DNA of 64,000 nt from SCGC-AG-212-J23 sp036406675 (GTDB lineage Bacteria; Pseudomonadota; Gammaproteobacteria; Burkholderiales; SG8-39): positions 6,413 to 70,412 of the forward strand of contig DASXAO010000075.1 of assembly GCA_036406675.1 (NCBI GenBank), written 5' to 3'. A program made the position numbers and the translations under genes. Position 1 is the stretch's first letter. Each line of letters starts with the position of its first letter. Below the pieces are notes generated by a model, which was given only the letters and a program-made list of their open reading frames with translations, made no database searches and was not told where the DNA came from. Shown piece by piece: positions 50,740-59,461 of the stretch.

Positions 50740-51417
50740 ATGGAGCGTCGTGCGTTCCTCAAGACAATCCCGCTCGTTTCCGCGGTCGCCGGTGCGCCGC
50801 TAACGCGCATCGACAATCCTGCCGCGCCCGGCCCGGCCTATTTCACTGCAGGGGAAGTCGCGTTCGTCGACGCCGCGGTATCGCGCCTGATACCGAATGA
50901 CGCGCTCGGTCCGGGCGCGAAGGAAGCGGGCGTCACCATGTTCATCGACCGACAGCTCGGCGGGCCGTACGGGCGCGCGCAAACCTGGTACATGCAAGGC
51001 CCTTGGCGCGAGGGCACCGAGCAGCAGGGATACCAGCTCAAGCTGACGCCGGCACAGCTTTATCGAACGGCGATCCAGGACATCGACGAGTACTGCCGCA
51101 GGTCTTACGGCGGCAAGGCACTTGCGCAGCTCGACGCCGCAAGCCAGGACAAAGTGCTGAAAGGCCTCGAGAAGGACGACATCAAGCTGGCGCACGTCAA
51201 GGCCAAGCAGTTCTTCGACATGCTTTGGCACAACACGCGCGAAGGCTTTCTCGCCGATCCGATGTACGGCGGCAACCGAGACTTCGCCGGCTGGAAGCTG
51301 ATCGGCTTCCCCGGGCCGCGGTACAACTATGTCGCCGAGATCGACCAGCACGGCAAGCCGTACGACGTGCCGCCGGTGGGCGTGCTCGGGCGCGATTCAC
51401 GTCGGCGCCCCGTGTAA
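50740..51417 (+). CDS. gluconate 2-dehydrogenase subunit 3-like small subunit with Tat signal
   Basis: This 225-residue protein begins with a twin-arginine signal (MERRAFLKTIPLVSAVAGAP). The mature part matches the gluconate 2-dehydrogenase subunit 3 family: YFTAGEVAFVDAAVSRLIPNDALGPGAKEAG, MFIDRQLGGPYGRAQTWYMQGPW and FFDMLWHNTREGFLADPMYGGNRDFAGWKLIGFPGP. This subunit carries the folded FAD subunit through Tat. It precedes the FAD subunit gene with a one-base overlap (TAATG). No clear ribosome site lies before the ATG. Confidence 0.9.
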   Translation: MERRAFLKTIPLVSAVAGAPLTRIDNPAAPGPAYFTAGEVAFVDAAVSRLIPNDALGPGAKEAGVTMFIDRQLGGPYGRAQTWYMQGPWREGTEQQGYQLKLTPAQLYRTAIQDIDEYCRRSYGGKALAQLDAASQDKVLKGLEKDDIKLAHVKAKQFFDMLWHNTREGFLADPMYGGNRDFAGWKLIGFPGPRYNYVAEIDQHGKPYDVPPVGVLGRDSRRRPV

Positions 51418-53180
51418 TGGCCAAGAAGCTGCCTTCCGCCGACGTCGTGCTCGTGGGATTCGGGTGGACCGCGAGCATTCTCGCGCAGGAGCTCACCAAT
51501 CAGGGATTGAGCGTCCTTGCGCTGGAGCGCGGCGCCTTTCGCGACACGGTGCCCGACTTCGGCGTCGACCACATCCAGGACGAATACCGCTATGCCGTGC
51601 GCGACGATTTCGTCGAAGAGCCCGAGCGCGAGACGCTCACCTTCCGCAACAGCGCCAACGAGACTGCGTTGCCGATGCGGCACATCGGTTCGTTCCGCCC
51701 GGCAGTCGGCGCCGGAGGCGCCGGGGTGCACTGGAACGGGCAGAACTGGCGCTTCCTGCCGAGCGATTTCCGCATGCGCAGCCACACGCTCGAGCGCTAC
51801 GGAAAGAGCTTCATGCCGGACGACATGACGATCCAGGACTGGCCGGTCACGTACGAGGAGCTCGAGCCGCACTACGACAAGTTCGAGTACCTCTGCGGCA
51901 TCTCCGGCAAGGCCGGGAATGTCGGCGGCAAGATCATGGAAGGGGGCAATCCCTTCGAAGGGGCGCGCAGGCGCGAATACCCGCTGCCGCCCCTCAAGCG
52001 CAGCTACGCCACGGTGCTTTTCGACCAGGCGGCGAAAGAGCTCGGTTTGAAACCTTTTCCGTGCCCCGCAGCAAATACGTCCAAGCCTTATAAGAACTTC
52101 TACGGCGTGCAGATGGGCGAGTGCACGTTCTGCGGCTACTGCGAATGGTTCGGCTGCGGCAATTACTCCAAGGCGAGCCCGCAGAGCACGATCTTTCCGG
52201 TCCTGCTCAAGAAGGGCAATTTCGAGCTGCGCGCGCATTGCGACGTCACGCGGGTGCAGCTCGATTCAGCGCACAAGCAGGCGACCGGCGTTTTGTACGT
52301 GGACGCGATGGGCCGCGAGTTCGAGCAGCCGGCCGAGCTGGTCATCCTCAGCGCTTTCACGACGCACAACGTTCATCTCATGCTGCTCTCGGGCATCGGC
52401 AAGCCGTACGACCCGGTGCGCGGCGAAGGCGTGATCGGGCGCAACTACGCCTACCAGATCACCTCGTCGGTCGACGTGTTCACGAACGAGCTCCTCAACC
52501 CGTTCATGGGTGCGGGCGCGCTCGGCCAGGCCGTGGACGAGTTCAACGGCGACAACTTCGATCATGGCCCGCACAAGTTCGTCGGCGGCGGCTACATCGC
52601 GCTCTGGACCACCGGCGGCCGCCCCATTCTCCAGCACAAGCTGCCGGAGGACGCGCCGACGTGGGGCGCGGGATGGAAGAAGTCGATGAAGGAGAACTAC
52701 CTCAAGAACTGCAGCATCGCGACCCACGGCAGCGTGATGAGCTACCGCAATGCCTGGCTCGATCTCGATCCGACCTACCGCGACGAGTACGGCGACCCGC
52801 TGCTGCGCATGACTTTCGATTTCCACGACAACGAGCACCGCATGTCGAAGTTCCTGACCGATCAGGCGGCCGCGATCGCCAAGGCGATGAAGCCGCGCTC
52901 GATGCACGTGAAGCAGCGCAAGGGTCACTACGCCATCGTGCCCTACCAGACCACGCACAATACGGGCGGCGCGATCATGGGAGCCGATCCGAGGACGAGC
53001 GCGCTCAACCGCTATCTGCAGAGCTGGGACGTGCCGAACGTCTTCGTCATGGGGGCCTGCGCGTTTCCACAGAACGCCGGCTACAACCCGACCGGCACGG
53101 TCGGAGCGCTGACGTACTGGGCCGTGGATGCGATCGTCAAGCAGTATCTGAAGCAGCCCGGGCCTCTCGTGCATGCGTGA
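51417..53180 (+). CDS. GMC-family FAD dehydrogenase large subunit
   Basis: This 587-residue protein has the N-terminal FAD-binding motif DVVLVGFGWTASILAQELTNQGLSVLALERG and a GMC-family body with GAGGAGVHWNGQNWRF and NAGYNPTGTVGALTYWAVDAI. It has no own signal peptide, in line with co-export with the Tat subunit. A cysteine cluster ECTFCGYCEWFGCGNYSKASP may hold the [3Fe-4S] cluster found in fructose, gluconate and FAD-glucose dehydrogenases. The active-site bases expected in GMC enzymes lie in the HNTGGAIMG and NAGYNPTGT region. The substrate may be a sugar or polyol. Confidence 0.9.
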   Translation: MAKKLPSADVVLVGFGWTASILAQELTNQGLSVLALERGAFRDTVPDFGVDHIQDEYRYAVRDDFVEEPERETLTFRNSANETALPMRHIGSFRPAVGAGGAGVHWNGQNWRFLPSDFRMRSHTLERYGKSFMPDDMTIQDWPVTYEELEPHYDKFEYLCGISGKAGNVGGKIMEGGNPFEGARRREYPLPPLKRSYATVLFDQAAKELGLKPFPCPAANTSKPYKNFYGVQMGECTFCGYCEWFGCGNYSKASPQSTIFPVLLKKGNFELRAHCDVTRVQLDSAHKQATGVLYVDAMGREFEQPAELVILSAFTTHNVHLMLLSGIGKPYDPVRGEGVIGRNYAYQITSSVDVFTNELLNPFMGAGALGQAVDEFNGDNFDHGPHKFVGGGYIALWTTGGRPILQHKLPEDAPTWGAGWKKSMKENYLKNCSIATHGSVMSYRNAWLDLDPTYRDEYGDPLLRMTFDFHDNEHRMSKFLTDQAAAIAKAMKPRSMHVKQRKGHYAIVPYQTTHNTGGAIMGADPRTSALNRYLQSWDVPNVFVMGACAFPQNAGYNPTGTVGALTYWAVDAIVKQYLKQPGPLVHA

Positions 53181-54390
53181 GCTCGTCTGCCTGTTGCTCG
53201 CCTGCTGGGCCGTGGATGGCTGGGGCCAGGCGCTGCACTCCGCGATCGAGCGCGGCCGCTACCTTGCCGCCGCAGGCGACTGCGCCGCCTGCCACACGGC
53301 CGACGGCGGCAAGCCCTATGCGGGCGGGCGGCCGGTCCCGACGCCCTTCGGCACCATCTATTCCACGAACATTACGCCGGATAAGCAAACCGGCATCGGC
53401 AACTGGAACGAAGACCAGTTCTACAAGGCGATGCACGAAGGCATCCGGGCCGACGGCAAGCATCTCTACCCGGCGTTCCCGTATCCGTGGTACAGCAAGC
53501 TTTCCCGTGGCGACGTGGATGCCATCAAGGCGTTCCTCGAGGCGGTGCCGCCGGCACGGCAGGAGAACAAGGAGAGCGAGCTGCCGTGGCCGCTGTCGGT
53601 GCGCGAAGTCATGTCGGGGTGGAACGCGATGTTCTTCAAGAAAGGGGAATACGAGCCCGACCCGAAGCAGTCGGCCGAGTGGAATCGCGGCGCCTATCTC
53701 GTCGAGGGTCCGGGGCATTGCGGCGCCTGCCACACGCCGAAGAACGGCGCCGGCGCCGTCAAGACCCGGGAGAACCTCCAGGGCGGCTACGGCGAGAACT
53801 GGTACGCGACGAGCCTCACCAGCGACGTGCGCGACGGTTTGGGGGATTGGAGCCTCGACGACATCGTGAAGTACCTGAAATCGGGCTCGAACGCGAAAGC
53901 CGCCGCGACCGGGCCGATGGCGGAAGTGGTCGAGAACTCGACCCAGCACTTGAGCGAAGCCGATCTGCGCGCGATCGGCGTCTATCTCAAGTCGGTGGCC
54001 GGCCCGGCGGAGGCCAAGGCGCCGGCGAGCGACCAACAGCGCCTCGCGCGCGGCGCGGCGCTCTATCACGACCAATGCGCCGGCTGCCACATGGAGGACG
54101 GCAGCGGCCAGGCGCAGGTCTTCCCGCCGCTCAAGGCGAACGCCGTAGTTCAGGCGAAGGAGCCGGGCACGATGCTTCACATGATCCTGGATGGCGCACG
54201 CATCGCCTCGACGGCGACCAATCCAAGCGCCCTCGCCATGCCCGCATTTGGCTGGAAGCTTTCCGACGAGGAAGCCGCCGACCTCGCCACGTACCTGCGC
54301 GCAGCCTGGGGCAACAAGGCCGCGCCCGTATCGGCCTCGGACGTGAAGAAAACCCGAGAACGCATGGCCAAAGCGGCCCAAACAAAATAA
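53173..54390 (+). CDS. triheme cytochrome c subunit of the GMC dehydrogenase
   Basis: This 405-residue periplasmic protein has a signal peptide (ELVCLLLACWAVDGWGQA) and three class-I heme sites: CAACHTADGGK, CGACHTPKNG and CAGCHMEDGSG. The arrangement matches the AdhB/gluconate-dehydrogenase cytochrome subunit that passes electrons to the membrane or to a soluble cytochrome. It overlaps the FAD subunit by 8 bases. Its electrons could flow to ACIII-linked caa3 oxidase, encoded divergently. Last of the three-gene unit; a disrupted small gene follows after 19 bases. Confidence 0.92.
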   Translation: MRELVCLLLACWAVDGWGQALHSAIERGRYLAAAGDCAACHTADGGKPYAGGRPVPTPFGTIYSTNITPDKQTGIGNWNEDQFYKAMHEGIRADGKHLYPAFPYPWYSKLSRGDVDAIKAFLEAVPPARQENKESELPWPLSVREVMSGWNAMFFKKGEYEPDPKQSAEWNRGAYLVEGPGHCGACHTPKNGAGAVKTRENLQGGYGENWYATSLTSDVRDGLGDWSLDDIVKYLKSGSNAKAAATGPMAEVVENSTQHLSEADLRAIGVYLKSVAGPAEAKAPASDQQRLARGAALYHDQCAGCHMEDGSGQAQVFPPLKANAVVQAKEPGTMLHMILDGARIASTATNPSALAMPAFGWKLSDEEAADLATYLRAAWGNKAAPVSASDVKKTRERMAKAAQTK

Positions 54391-54409
54391 CTGAAAGGCG
54401 CAATCCATC

Positions 54410-54657
54410 ATGGGTGTAATGAACGAAATCAAGCTCCTGAACGAATTCAAGCTCCTCGATCGGAACGGCACTCGACCACGGCCTGGGATCCCGGGAACGG
54501 CGAGGAGCTGGAACGGGCGCGGCGCACGTACGAATCGCTGATGCGGCGCGGGTATCGGGCGTTCAGCATCGACGAGCAAGGCGAAGCGCGCGCGCTGGAG
54601 CGCTTCGACCCGAGTGAAACCGAGACGCTCTTCGTTCCGCCGATTCAGGGCGGCTGA
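54410..54657 (+). pseudogene. small conserved gene disrupted by a one-base shift
   Basis: The ATG at 54410 opens a frame giving MGVMNEIKLLNEFKLLDRNG, which then runs into unrelated sequence and stops near 54541. From about 54469 a different frame reads STTAWDPGNGEELERARRTY and continues to LFVPPIQGG before a TGA at 54655. Joined, the two halves form an 82-residue protein of a family I recognise by the pattern 'DRNGDSRTIWDP...YRAF...FDP...VPP..GG'. One base, probably a G after DRNG, is missing. This may be an inactivating mutation, a sequencing error or, less likely, programmed -1 frameshifting. No slippery heptamer was seen. Confidence 0.7.
54421..54456. repeat. 18-bp tandem duplication
   Basis: GAACGAAATCAAGCTCCT is followed at once by GAACGAATTCAAGCTCCT, 17 of 18 bases identical. 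It encodes NEIKLL-NEFKLL in the first frame of the disrupted gene and sits 13 bases before the inferred frameshift point. Confidence 0.9.
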
Positions 54658-55114
54658 GCGCGCGGCGGCGGCGGCCGCGCTATGGGGGCGCGTCGCCGGT
54701 GCGCTGCGGCGCTTCCTGGAGGCGCGCGACGCTTTCGGCAGGCTGAGCCCCGCCATGCGGCGGCTCGCCCAGGCGCATTCGCGCGCGCTGCTGCTGAGCT
54801 GCCTCAATCCTGCACAGCGCGCGGAGTTCGATCGTACGCTCGGTTTTACGGTGCGGGGCCAGAGCGGCCGCCAGTACCGGATCGCGTTCGGCGCCACGGC
54901 CAACATCGAGGTGCTCGGACCGGGCGCAGCGCTCGCTTATCGCCTGTGCGCGGCGCCGGAAGATCTGCCGACGCCGGAGGTGATGCTGGCGCAGAAGCTG
55001 ATGCTGGAGACCCGCGAAGCGGAATTCCTGCAGATCGCCGTGCGCCATCCGAGCCATGCGGCCCTGCTTGCCGCCGAGCTCGGAATGGCTATTCCGCGTA
55101 GGCAATGGTGCTGA
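54614..55114 (+). CDS. conserved hypothetical protein, companion of the disrupted gene
   Basis: The 166-residue frame from a GTG at 54614 overlaps the preceding disrupted gene by 44 bases. The C-terminal half looks conserved: FTVRGQSGRQYRIAFGATANIEVL and DLPTPEVMLAQKLMLETREAEFLQIAVRHP resemble a family of small proteins with a 'RGSxSGRxYRI...MLAQKLxLExxExxFLxIA' pattern. The first 45 residues are Arg/Ala-rich and the true start may be later, but no later ATG or GTG sits before the conserved part in a convincing position. Function is unknown. It overlaps the convergent transducer-like gene by 26 bases. Confidence 0.65.
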   Translation: MKPRRSSFRRFRAAERAAAAAALWGRVAGALRRFLEARDAFGRLSPAMRRLAQAHSRALLLSCLNPAQRAEFDRTLGFTVRGQSGRQYRIAFGATANIEVLGPGAALAYRLCAAPEDLPTPEVMLAQKLMLETREAEFLQIAVRHPSHAALLAAELGMAIPRRQWC

Positions 55115-55466
55115 GAAGCGCAAGCGCCGCCTGCCGCGAATCGAGGCGGGTGTGCTGCACCACGATCGGCTGGTCGGACTCGATGAGGCTCGCGTAGTCC
55201 GTGTCGCGCGGCACCGGCGCCGGATCGGCGAGGTCGTTGAAGCGCAGGTGGAGCGTGCGCCGTCCCGGCACCGTCACGCGGTAGGGGCCGACCGGATCCC
55301 GGTCCTTGAAGAAAAGCGTGATGCGCACGTGGGCGTCGCGTGCGCCCGCGTTGAGCATGCACACGGTCTCGTGGCTTTCGAGGGCGCGGCCCGAACCCGT
55401 GCCCTCGCCCGGGATGTAGCCTTCGGGTACTACCCAGCAGGTCTTGCCGATGGCCGCCATGGTCAT
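55089..55466 (-). CDS. sensory rhodopsin transducer-like (ASRT superfamily) protein
   Basis: This 125-residue protein closely follows the Anabaena sensory rhodopsin transducer: GKTCWVVPEGYIPGEG, SHETVCMLNAGARDAHVRITLFFKDRDPVGPYRVTVPGRRT, LHLRFNDLADPAPVPRDTDYASLI and QPIVVQHTRLDSRQAALALLSTIAYA appear as consecutive blocks over the whole length. No microbial rhodopsin gene is present. The ATG at 55466 overlaps the stop of the FAD/Fe-S dehydrogenase gene (ATGA), so the protein is co-made with metabolic enzymes. ASRT-fold proteins have been proposed to bind small molecules such as sugars, which suits this context better than light signalling. Confidence 0.92.
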   Translation of the reverse strand: MTMAAIGKTCWVVPEGYIPGEGTGSGRALESHETVCMLNAGARDAHVRITLFFKDRDPVGPYRVTVPGRRTLHLRFNDLADPAPVPRDTDYASLIESDQPIVVQHTRLDSRQAALALLSTIAYAE

Positions 55467-58345
55467 GACCCGAGCGAAAGCCGCAGCACTTCGGCGAGGT
55501 GCAGCGGCCGGCGCCCGGCGAGCTGCTCGATCTGCTCGCGGCAGCTGAAGCCGTTCGTCACGATCATCGTGTCCGGGCTCGCGCTGCGGAGCGCGGGAAG
55601 GAGGACGCGTTCGGCGCAGCGCACCGACACCTCGTACTTGTCCTTCTCGAAGCCGAACGAGCCCGCCATGCCGCAGCACCCCGAATCCAGGACTTCGAAG
55701 TCCAGGCCGAGCCGCTCGAGCACGGCGCGCTCGTCGTTCATTTTCAGGACCGCCTGCTGATGACAGTGGCCGTGCACCAGGGCTCTTCCTCCCCGCGCCT
55801 TGCCGAACGGAAATGCGGGCGCCTTGCGCTGGAGGAATTCCGAGAGCAGATAAACCTGGGACGAAAGACGCCTTGCCTGCTCGTCGCCGGCCAGCAGGTT
55901 CGGCAGCTCCTCGCGGAACACCGAGGCGCAGGCGGGCTCGAGGACGACGATCGGCGTTCCGGCGTGGATGTCGTCGTTCAGTGCGCCAAGAATGTTCTCG
56001 AGATAGCGCCTCGCTTGCCCGAGCATGCCGAACTCGTAGAGCGGTCTGCCGCAGCACAAGTGCGCCTTCGGCAGGGACACGCGGCAACCCGTTGCCGCGA
56101 GCACTGTCGAGGCGGCCTCGGCCACCTCGGGATGGAAGTAGTTGTTGAAAGTGTCGGGCCACAGGATGACGCGCGGCCCTTCGCCCGCTTCCTGGAAGCG
56201 CTCGCGGAAGGGGCGGGCGGCAAATCTCGGAACATGCCGCTGAGGCGGAACGCCGGCCACGCGCTTCGCAGCCGCCGTATTCGAGAGCCAGTTCGCGGCG
56301 CGCGGAAAGCGCGCCGCGATGCGCGACCACCGGTCGATCATGCCGAAGGCATAGGCGTGGAGCGGGCGCACGCGGCCCTCGTAGTAGTGCGACAGGAACT
56401 CGGCCTTGTAGGTCGCCATGTCGACGTGCACCGGGCATTCGCCTTTGCAGCCCTTGCAGGAAAGGCACAGGTCGAGCGCCTGCTTCACCTCCTCCTCCTT
56501 CCAGCCGCCGCGAAGCACTTCGCCCTTCATCGCCTCCCAAAGCAGGCGTGCCCGGCCGCGAGTCGCGTGCATCTCCTCGCCGGTCGCCATGTAGCTCGGG
56601 CACATCACGCCCGAGTTCTTGCGGCATTCGCCCACGCCGACGCAGCGCAGCGTCGCCCGGCCGAAGTCGCCCGCGTCGTCCTGGTAGTGGAAATGCGTGC
56701 GGCGCGGTCGGGCGTCGTAGGAGGCACCCAGCCTCAGGTTCTCGTCCACCCGGTACGCGTCGACGACCTTGCCGGGATTCATCCGGTTCCCGGGGTCCCA
56801 GATCGACTTGAATTCGCGGAAGGCGTGCATGGTTTCGTCGCCGAACATAAGCGGCAGCAGCTCCGCCTTCGATTGGCCGTCGCCGTGCTCGCCGGAGATC
56901 GAGCCGCCGAGGCTCACCACCAGCTTCGCCGCGTCGTGGAGAAACGAGCGAAACGTGCGAATGCCGTCGGCGGTTTCCAGGTCGAAGTCGATCCGGGTGT
57001 GCACGCAGCCCTGGCCGAAGTGCCCGTACAGGTCGCACTCGTAGCCGTAGCGCTCGAACAGCTTGCGCAGCTCGCGCAGGTAGGTGCCGAGCTTCTCCGG
57101 CGGCACCGAGGAATCCTCCCAGCCCTCCCAGGTGATCTTCTTCTGCGGCACGTGGGCGGTCGCGCCCAGCCCGGATTCGCGCACGTGCCAGATGCGCGCC
57201 TCGTCCGCAGGGTCGTCATAGACGCGCATGGACGGCGGCTGCCGCGTTGCCTTCAGGGCGTCCATGGCGGCGTGCGCCCTGGCGTGCGCCGCCTGCCGGC
57301 TGTCGCCGCCGAACTCGACGAGCAGCCAGCCGCCGCCCGGCGGCAGCAGGGCCTCGTCGCCCGGGTGCAGATGCACGGCCTCCATGTCCCGCATCAGGCG
57401 CTCGTCGAGCCCCTCGAGCGCGATCGGGCTGCACTTCATCACCTCCGGCACGTGGTCGCCTGCCGCATACACGTCCGGATAGCCGAGCACGAGAAGCGCG
57501 CGGCTGCGCGGATTGTCCAGCAGGCGAAGCGTGGCCTCGAGCACCACCACGCAGGTTCCTTCCGACCCGACGAGCGCGCGTGCGACGTTGAAACCCGCCT
57601 CCGGCAGCAGCGCCGGCAGGTTGTAGCCCGAGACGCGGCGCGGGATCGGCGGAAAGCTCTCGCGGATCGCATTGCGGTGCGTCGCGGCGAGCTCGTGGAG
57701 CGCCTGGTAGATCTTGGCGCGCCGCCCCCCTTGCTGGACGATCTGCGCAAGCTCGGCGGTGGACGTGTCGCCGACGCTCATGCGCGCGCCGTCGTAGGTC
57801 AGCACCTCGAGGCGCACAACGTTGTCAACGGTCTCGCCGCCCATCACCGAGTGCGGGCCGCAGGAGTTGTTGCCGATCATGCCGCCGAGGGTGTTGTGCG
57901 TGTGCGTGGCCGGATCGGGCGCGAACGTCAGGCCGTGCGCGCCGGCGGCCCGGCGCAGATCGTCGAGCACCACGCCGGGCTCGACGCGGGCGGTCTTCGC
58001 CACCGGATCGATCTCGAGCACCCGGTTCAGGTATTTCGAGAAATCCAGCACCACCGCGACGTTGCAGCACTGCCCGCAGAGGCTGGTGCCGCCGCCGCGC
58101 GGCAGCACCGGGGCGCCGTGCCTCCGGCAGACCTCGACGGTGCGGATCACGTCTTCCTTCGAGCGCGGAATCACCACGCCGATCGGCACCTGGCGGTAGT
58201 TGGAGGCGTCGGTGGCATAGAGCGCGCGGCTGCCTTCGTCGAAGCGCACCTCGCCCTGGATCGCCTGGCGCAGCTCGCGGGCCAGCGCGCCGCCGGGGGG
58301 CTGGCTGCGGCGGCCCGCTTCGGGCACGAAGCTCAGCGCGGCCAT
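55463..58345 (-). CDS. FAD-binding and Fe-S D-2-hydroxyacid dehydrogenase (GlcD/YdiJ-like)
   Basis: This 960-residue protein combines an FAD-binding PCMH domain (LPRGGGTSLCGQCCN, NNSCGPHSVMGGETVDN) and an FAD-oxidase C domain. Two 4Fe-4S clusters follow (CVGVGECRKNSGVMCPSYMATGEE... CLSCKGCKGECPVHVDM), then CCG domains of the GlpC/HdrB type (CCGRPLYEFGM, HGHCHQQAVL, GCCGMAGSFG). The layout is that of D-lactate or D-2-hydroxyglutarate dehydrogenases, which pass electrons to quinone. The ATG at 58345 overlaps the enolase-superfamily gene by 13 bases. It is the third of four genes in the operon 61252-55089. Confidence 0.93.
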   Translation of the reverse strand: MAALSFVPEAGRRSQPPGGALARELRQAIQGEVRFDEGSRALYATDASNYRQVPIGVVIPRSKEDVIRTVEVCRRHGAPVLPRGGGTSLCGQCCNVAVVLDFSKYLNRVLEIDPVAKTARVEPGVVLDDLRRAAGAHGLTFAPDPATHTHNTLGGMIGNNSCGPHSVMGGETVDNVVRLEVLTYDGARMSVGDTSTAELAQIVQQGGRRAKIYQALHELAATHRNAIRESFPPIPRRVSGYNLPALLPEAGFNVARALVGSEGTCVVVLEATLRLLDNPRSRALLVLGYPDVYAAGDHVPEVMKCSPIALEGLDERLMRDMEAVHLHPGDEALLPPGGGWLLVEFGGDSRQAAHARAHAAMDALKATRQPPSMRVYDDPADEARIWHVRESGLGATAHVPQKKITWEGWEDSSVPPEKLGTYLRELRKLFERYGYECDLYGHFGQGCVHTRIDFDLETADGIRTFRSFLHDAAKLVVSLGGSISGEHGDGQSKAELLPLMFGDETMHAFREFKSIWDPGNRMNPGKVVDAYRVDENLRLGASYDARPRRTHFHYQDDAGDFGRATLRCVGVGECRKNSGVMCPSYMATGEEMHATRGRARLLWEAMKGEVLRGGWKEEEVKQALDLCLSCKGCKGECPVHVDMATYKAEFLSHYYEGRVRPLHAYAFGMIDRWSRIAARFPRAANWLSNTAAAKRVAGVPPQRHVPRFAARPFRERFQEAGEGPRVILWPDTFNNYFHPEVAEAASTVLAATGCRVSLPKAHLCCGRPLYEFGMLGQARRYLENILGALNDDIHAGTPIVVLEPACASVFREELPNLLAGDEQARRLSSQVYLLSEFLQRKAPAFPFGKARGGRALVHGHCHQQAVLKMNDERAVLERLGLDFEVLDSGCCGMAGSFGFEKDKYEVSVRCAERVLLPALRSASPDTMIVTNGFSCREQIEQLAGRRPLHLAEVLRLSLGS

Positions 58346-59454
58346 GACTTGCCCGAGAGCCGCCGGGTGTCGGCTTCCTTGAATTCGACGCCCAGCCCGG
58401 GGCGCGACAAGTCGGCCTTGAGCGAGCCGTCCGCGGGCTCCCGGAAGCCGTCGAACAGCATCCCCTCGATGCGCGCGTGGTCGTGAAAGTATTCGAGGTG
58501 GACCGCGTTGCGCGCGGCGAGGCAAAGCGGCAGGTGCAGCGTCGGCGCGCAGTGGCTCGAGAGCGGCAAGCCGAAGGATTCGGCGAGCGCCGCGGCCGCC
58601 ATGAAGCCCGTGACGCCGGCGCATCGGGTGGCGTCGGCCTGCAGCGCATCGACGGCCTGCACCTCGAGCATGCGGCGAAAGTAGGTCAGGTCGTAGCCGT
58701 ACTCGCCCGCCGCGATCGCCATCGCGGCCGGCGCGCGGTCGCGCAGCAGCCTCAATCCCTCGAGGTCGTCGGAGGAGACCGGCTCTTCGAACCAGCCGAC
58801 GCCGCTATCGGCGAACACGCTGCTCATTTGCAGCGCCTGCTTGCGGGTATAGGCGCCATTCGCGTCGACGAACAGACCGGTGTGGGTGCCGATGGCTGCG
58901 CGCGCTTGCCGCACCCGCGCGCCGTCCTCGGCGGGGTGGCGCCCGACTTTCATCTTCACCCAGCGCATTCCCCGTTGCGCCCAGCCGGCGAGCTGGTCGC
59001 ACAGGCGCTCGCTCGAGTAGCTGGTGAAACCGCCGCTGCCGTATGCGGGGATGGCATCGCGGCAAGCGCCGAGGAGCCGCGCGAGCGAAACGCCGAGGAG
59101 CTTCGCCTTCAGGTCCCACAACGCGCCGTCGACCGCCGAGATCGCCATCGAGCACAGGCCGGGCCGCCCGAGGTTGCGCACCGCACCCACCATGTCGCTC
59201 CAGCGCGCGGCGATGTTCCAGGCGTCGCGTCCCTCGATCACCGGCGCGAGCTTGTCGGCGACGAGCCGCGCCGCCGCATTGTCCGCGTAGGTATAGCCGA
59301 ACCCGGCAATGCAGCCGGCGCGTACCTCCACGGTGACTAGCGTGGTCGAGCTCCATTCCAGCGTCCCGTCCGACTCGGGGCCGTCGGTCGGAATTTCGAA
59401 AGCGGCCACTCGAACCGCGCCGATGGCGACGGCGTCGCTTATCCGGGCGTTCAT
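58333..59454 (-). CDS. enolase-superfamily (mandelate racemase/muconate lactonizing type) enzyme
   Basis: This 373-residue protein has the capping domain followed by the barrel with KMKVG (the base-bearing KxK), the three metal ligands in FVDANGAY, WFEEPVSSDD and AAGEYGY, and an acidic/His end DATRCAGVTG...SSHCAPTLHL. This pattern suits acid-sugar dehydratases of the MR subgroup. It starts 7 bases after the TPP enzyme stop. A plausible job is dehydration of a sugar acid before the TPP and FAD enzymes act; the substrate cannot be read here. Confidence 0.92.
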   Translation of the reverse strand: MNARISDAVAIGAVRVAAFEIPTDGPESDGTLEWSSTTLVTVEVRAGCIAGFGYTYADNAAARLVADKLAPVIEGRDAWNIAARWSDMVGAVRNLGRPGLCSMAISAVDGALWDLKAKLLGVSLARLLGACRDAIPAYGSGGFTSYSSERLCDQLAGWAQRGMRWVKMKVGRHPAEDGARVRQARAAIGTHTGLFVDANGAYTRKQALQMSSVFADSGVGWFEEPVSSDDLEGLRLLRDRAPAAMAIAAGEYGYDLTYFRRMLEVQAVDALQADATRCAGVTGFMAAAALAESFGLPLSSHCAPTLHLPLCLAARNAVHLEYFHDHARIEGMLFDGFREPADGSLKADLSRPGLGVEFKEADTRRLSGKSWPR

Positions 59455-59461
59455 GCTGCGC

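Noticed and set aside
54410..54657. Programmed -1 ribosomal frameshifting
   Set aside because: No slippery heptamer or downstream pseudoknot is evident near 54469, so a single-base loss or sequence error is simpler.
55089..55466. A light-sensing rhodopsin system
   Set aside because: There is no seven-helix opsin with a retinal Lys in the window, and the transducer-like gene is part of a metabolic operon.
55499..58486. A 995-codon open frame on the plus strand
   Set aside because: It lies fully opposite the FAD/Fe-S dehydrogenase gene, has Arg/Ala/His-rich composition with no motif, and arises from third-position GC bias. The minus-strand protein has all expected cofactor motifs.
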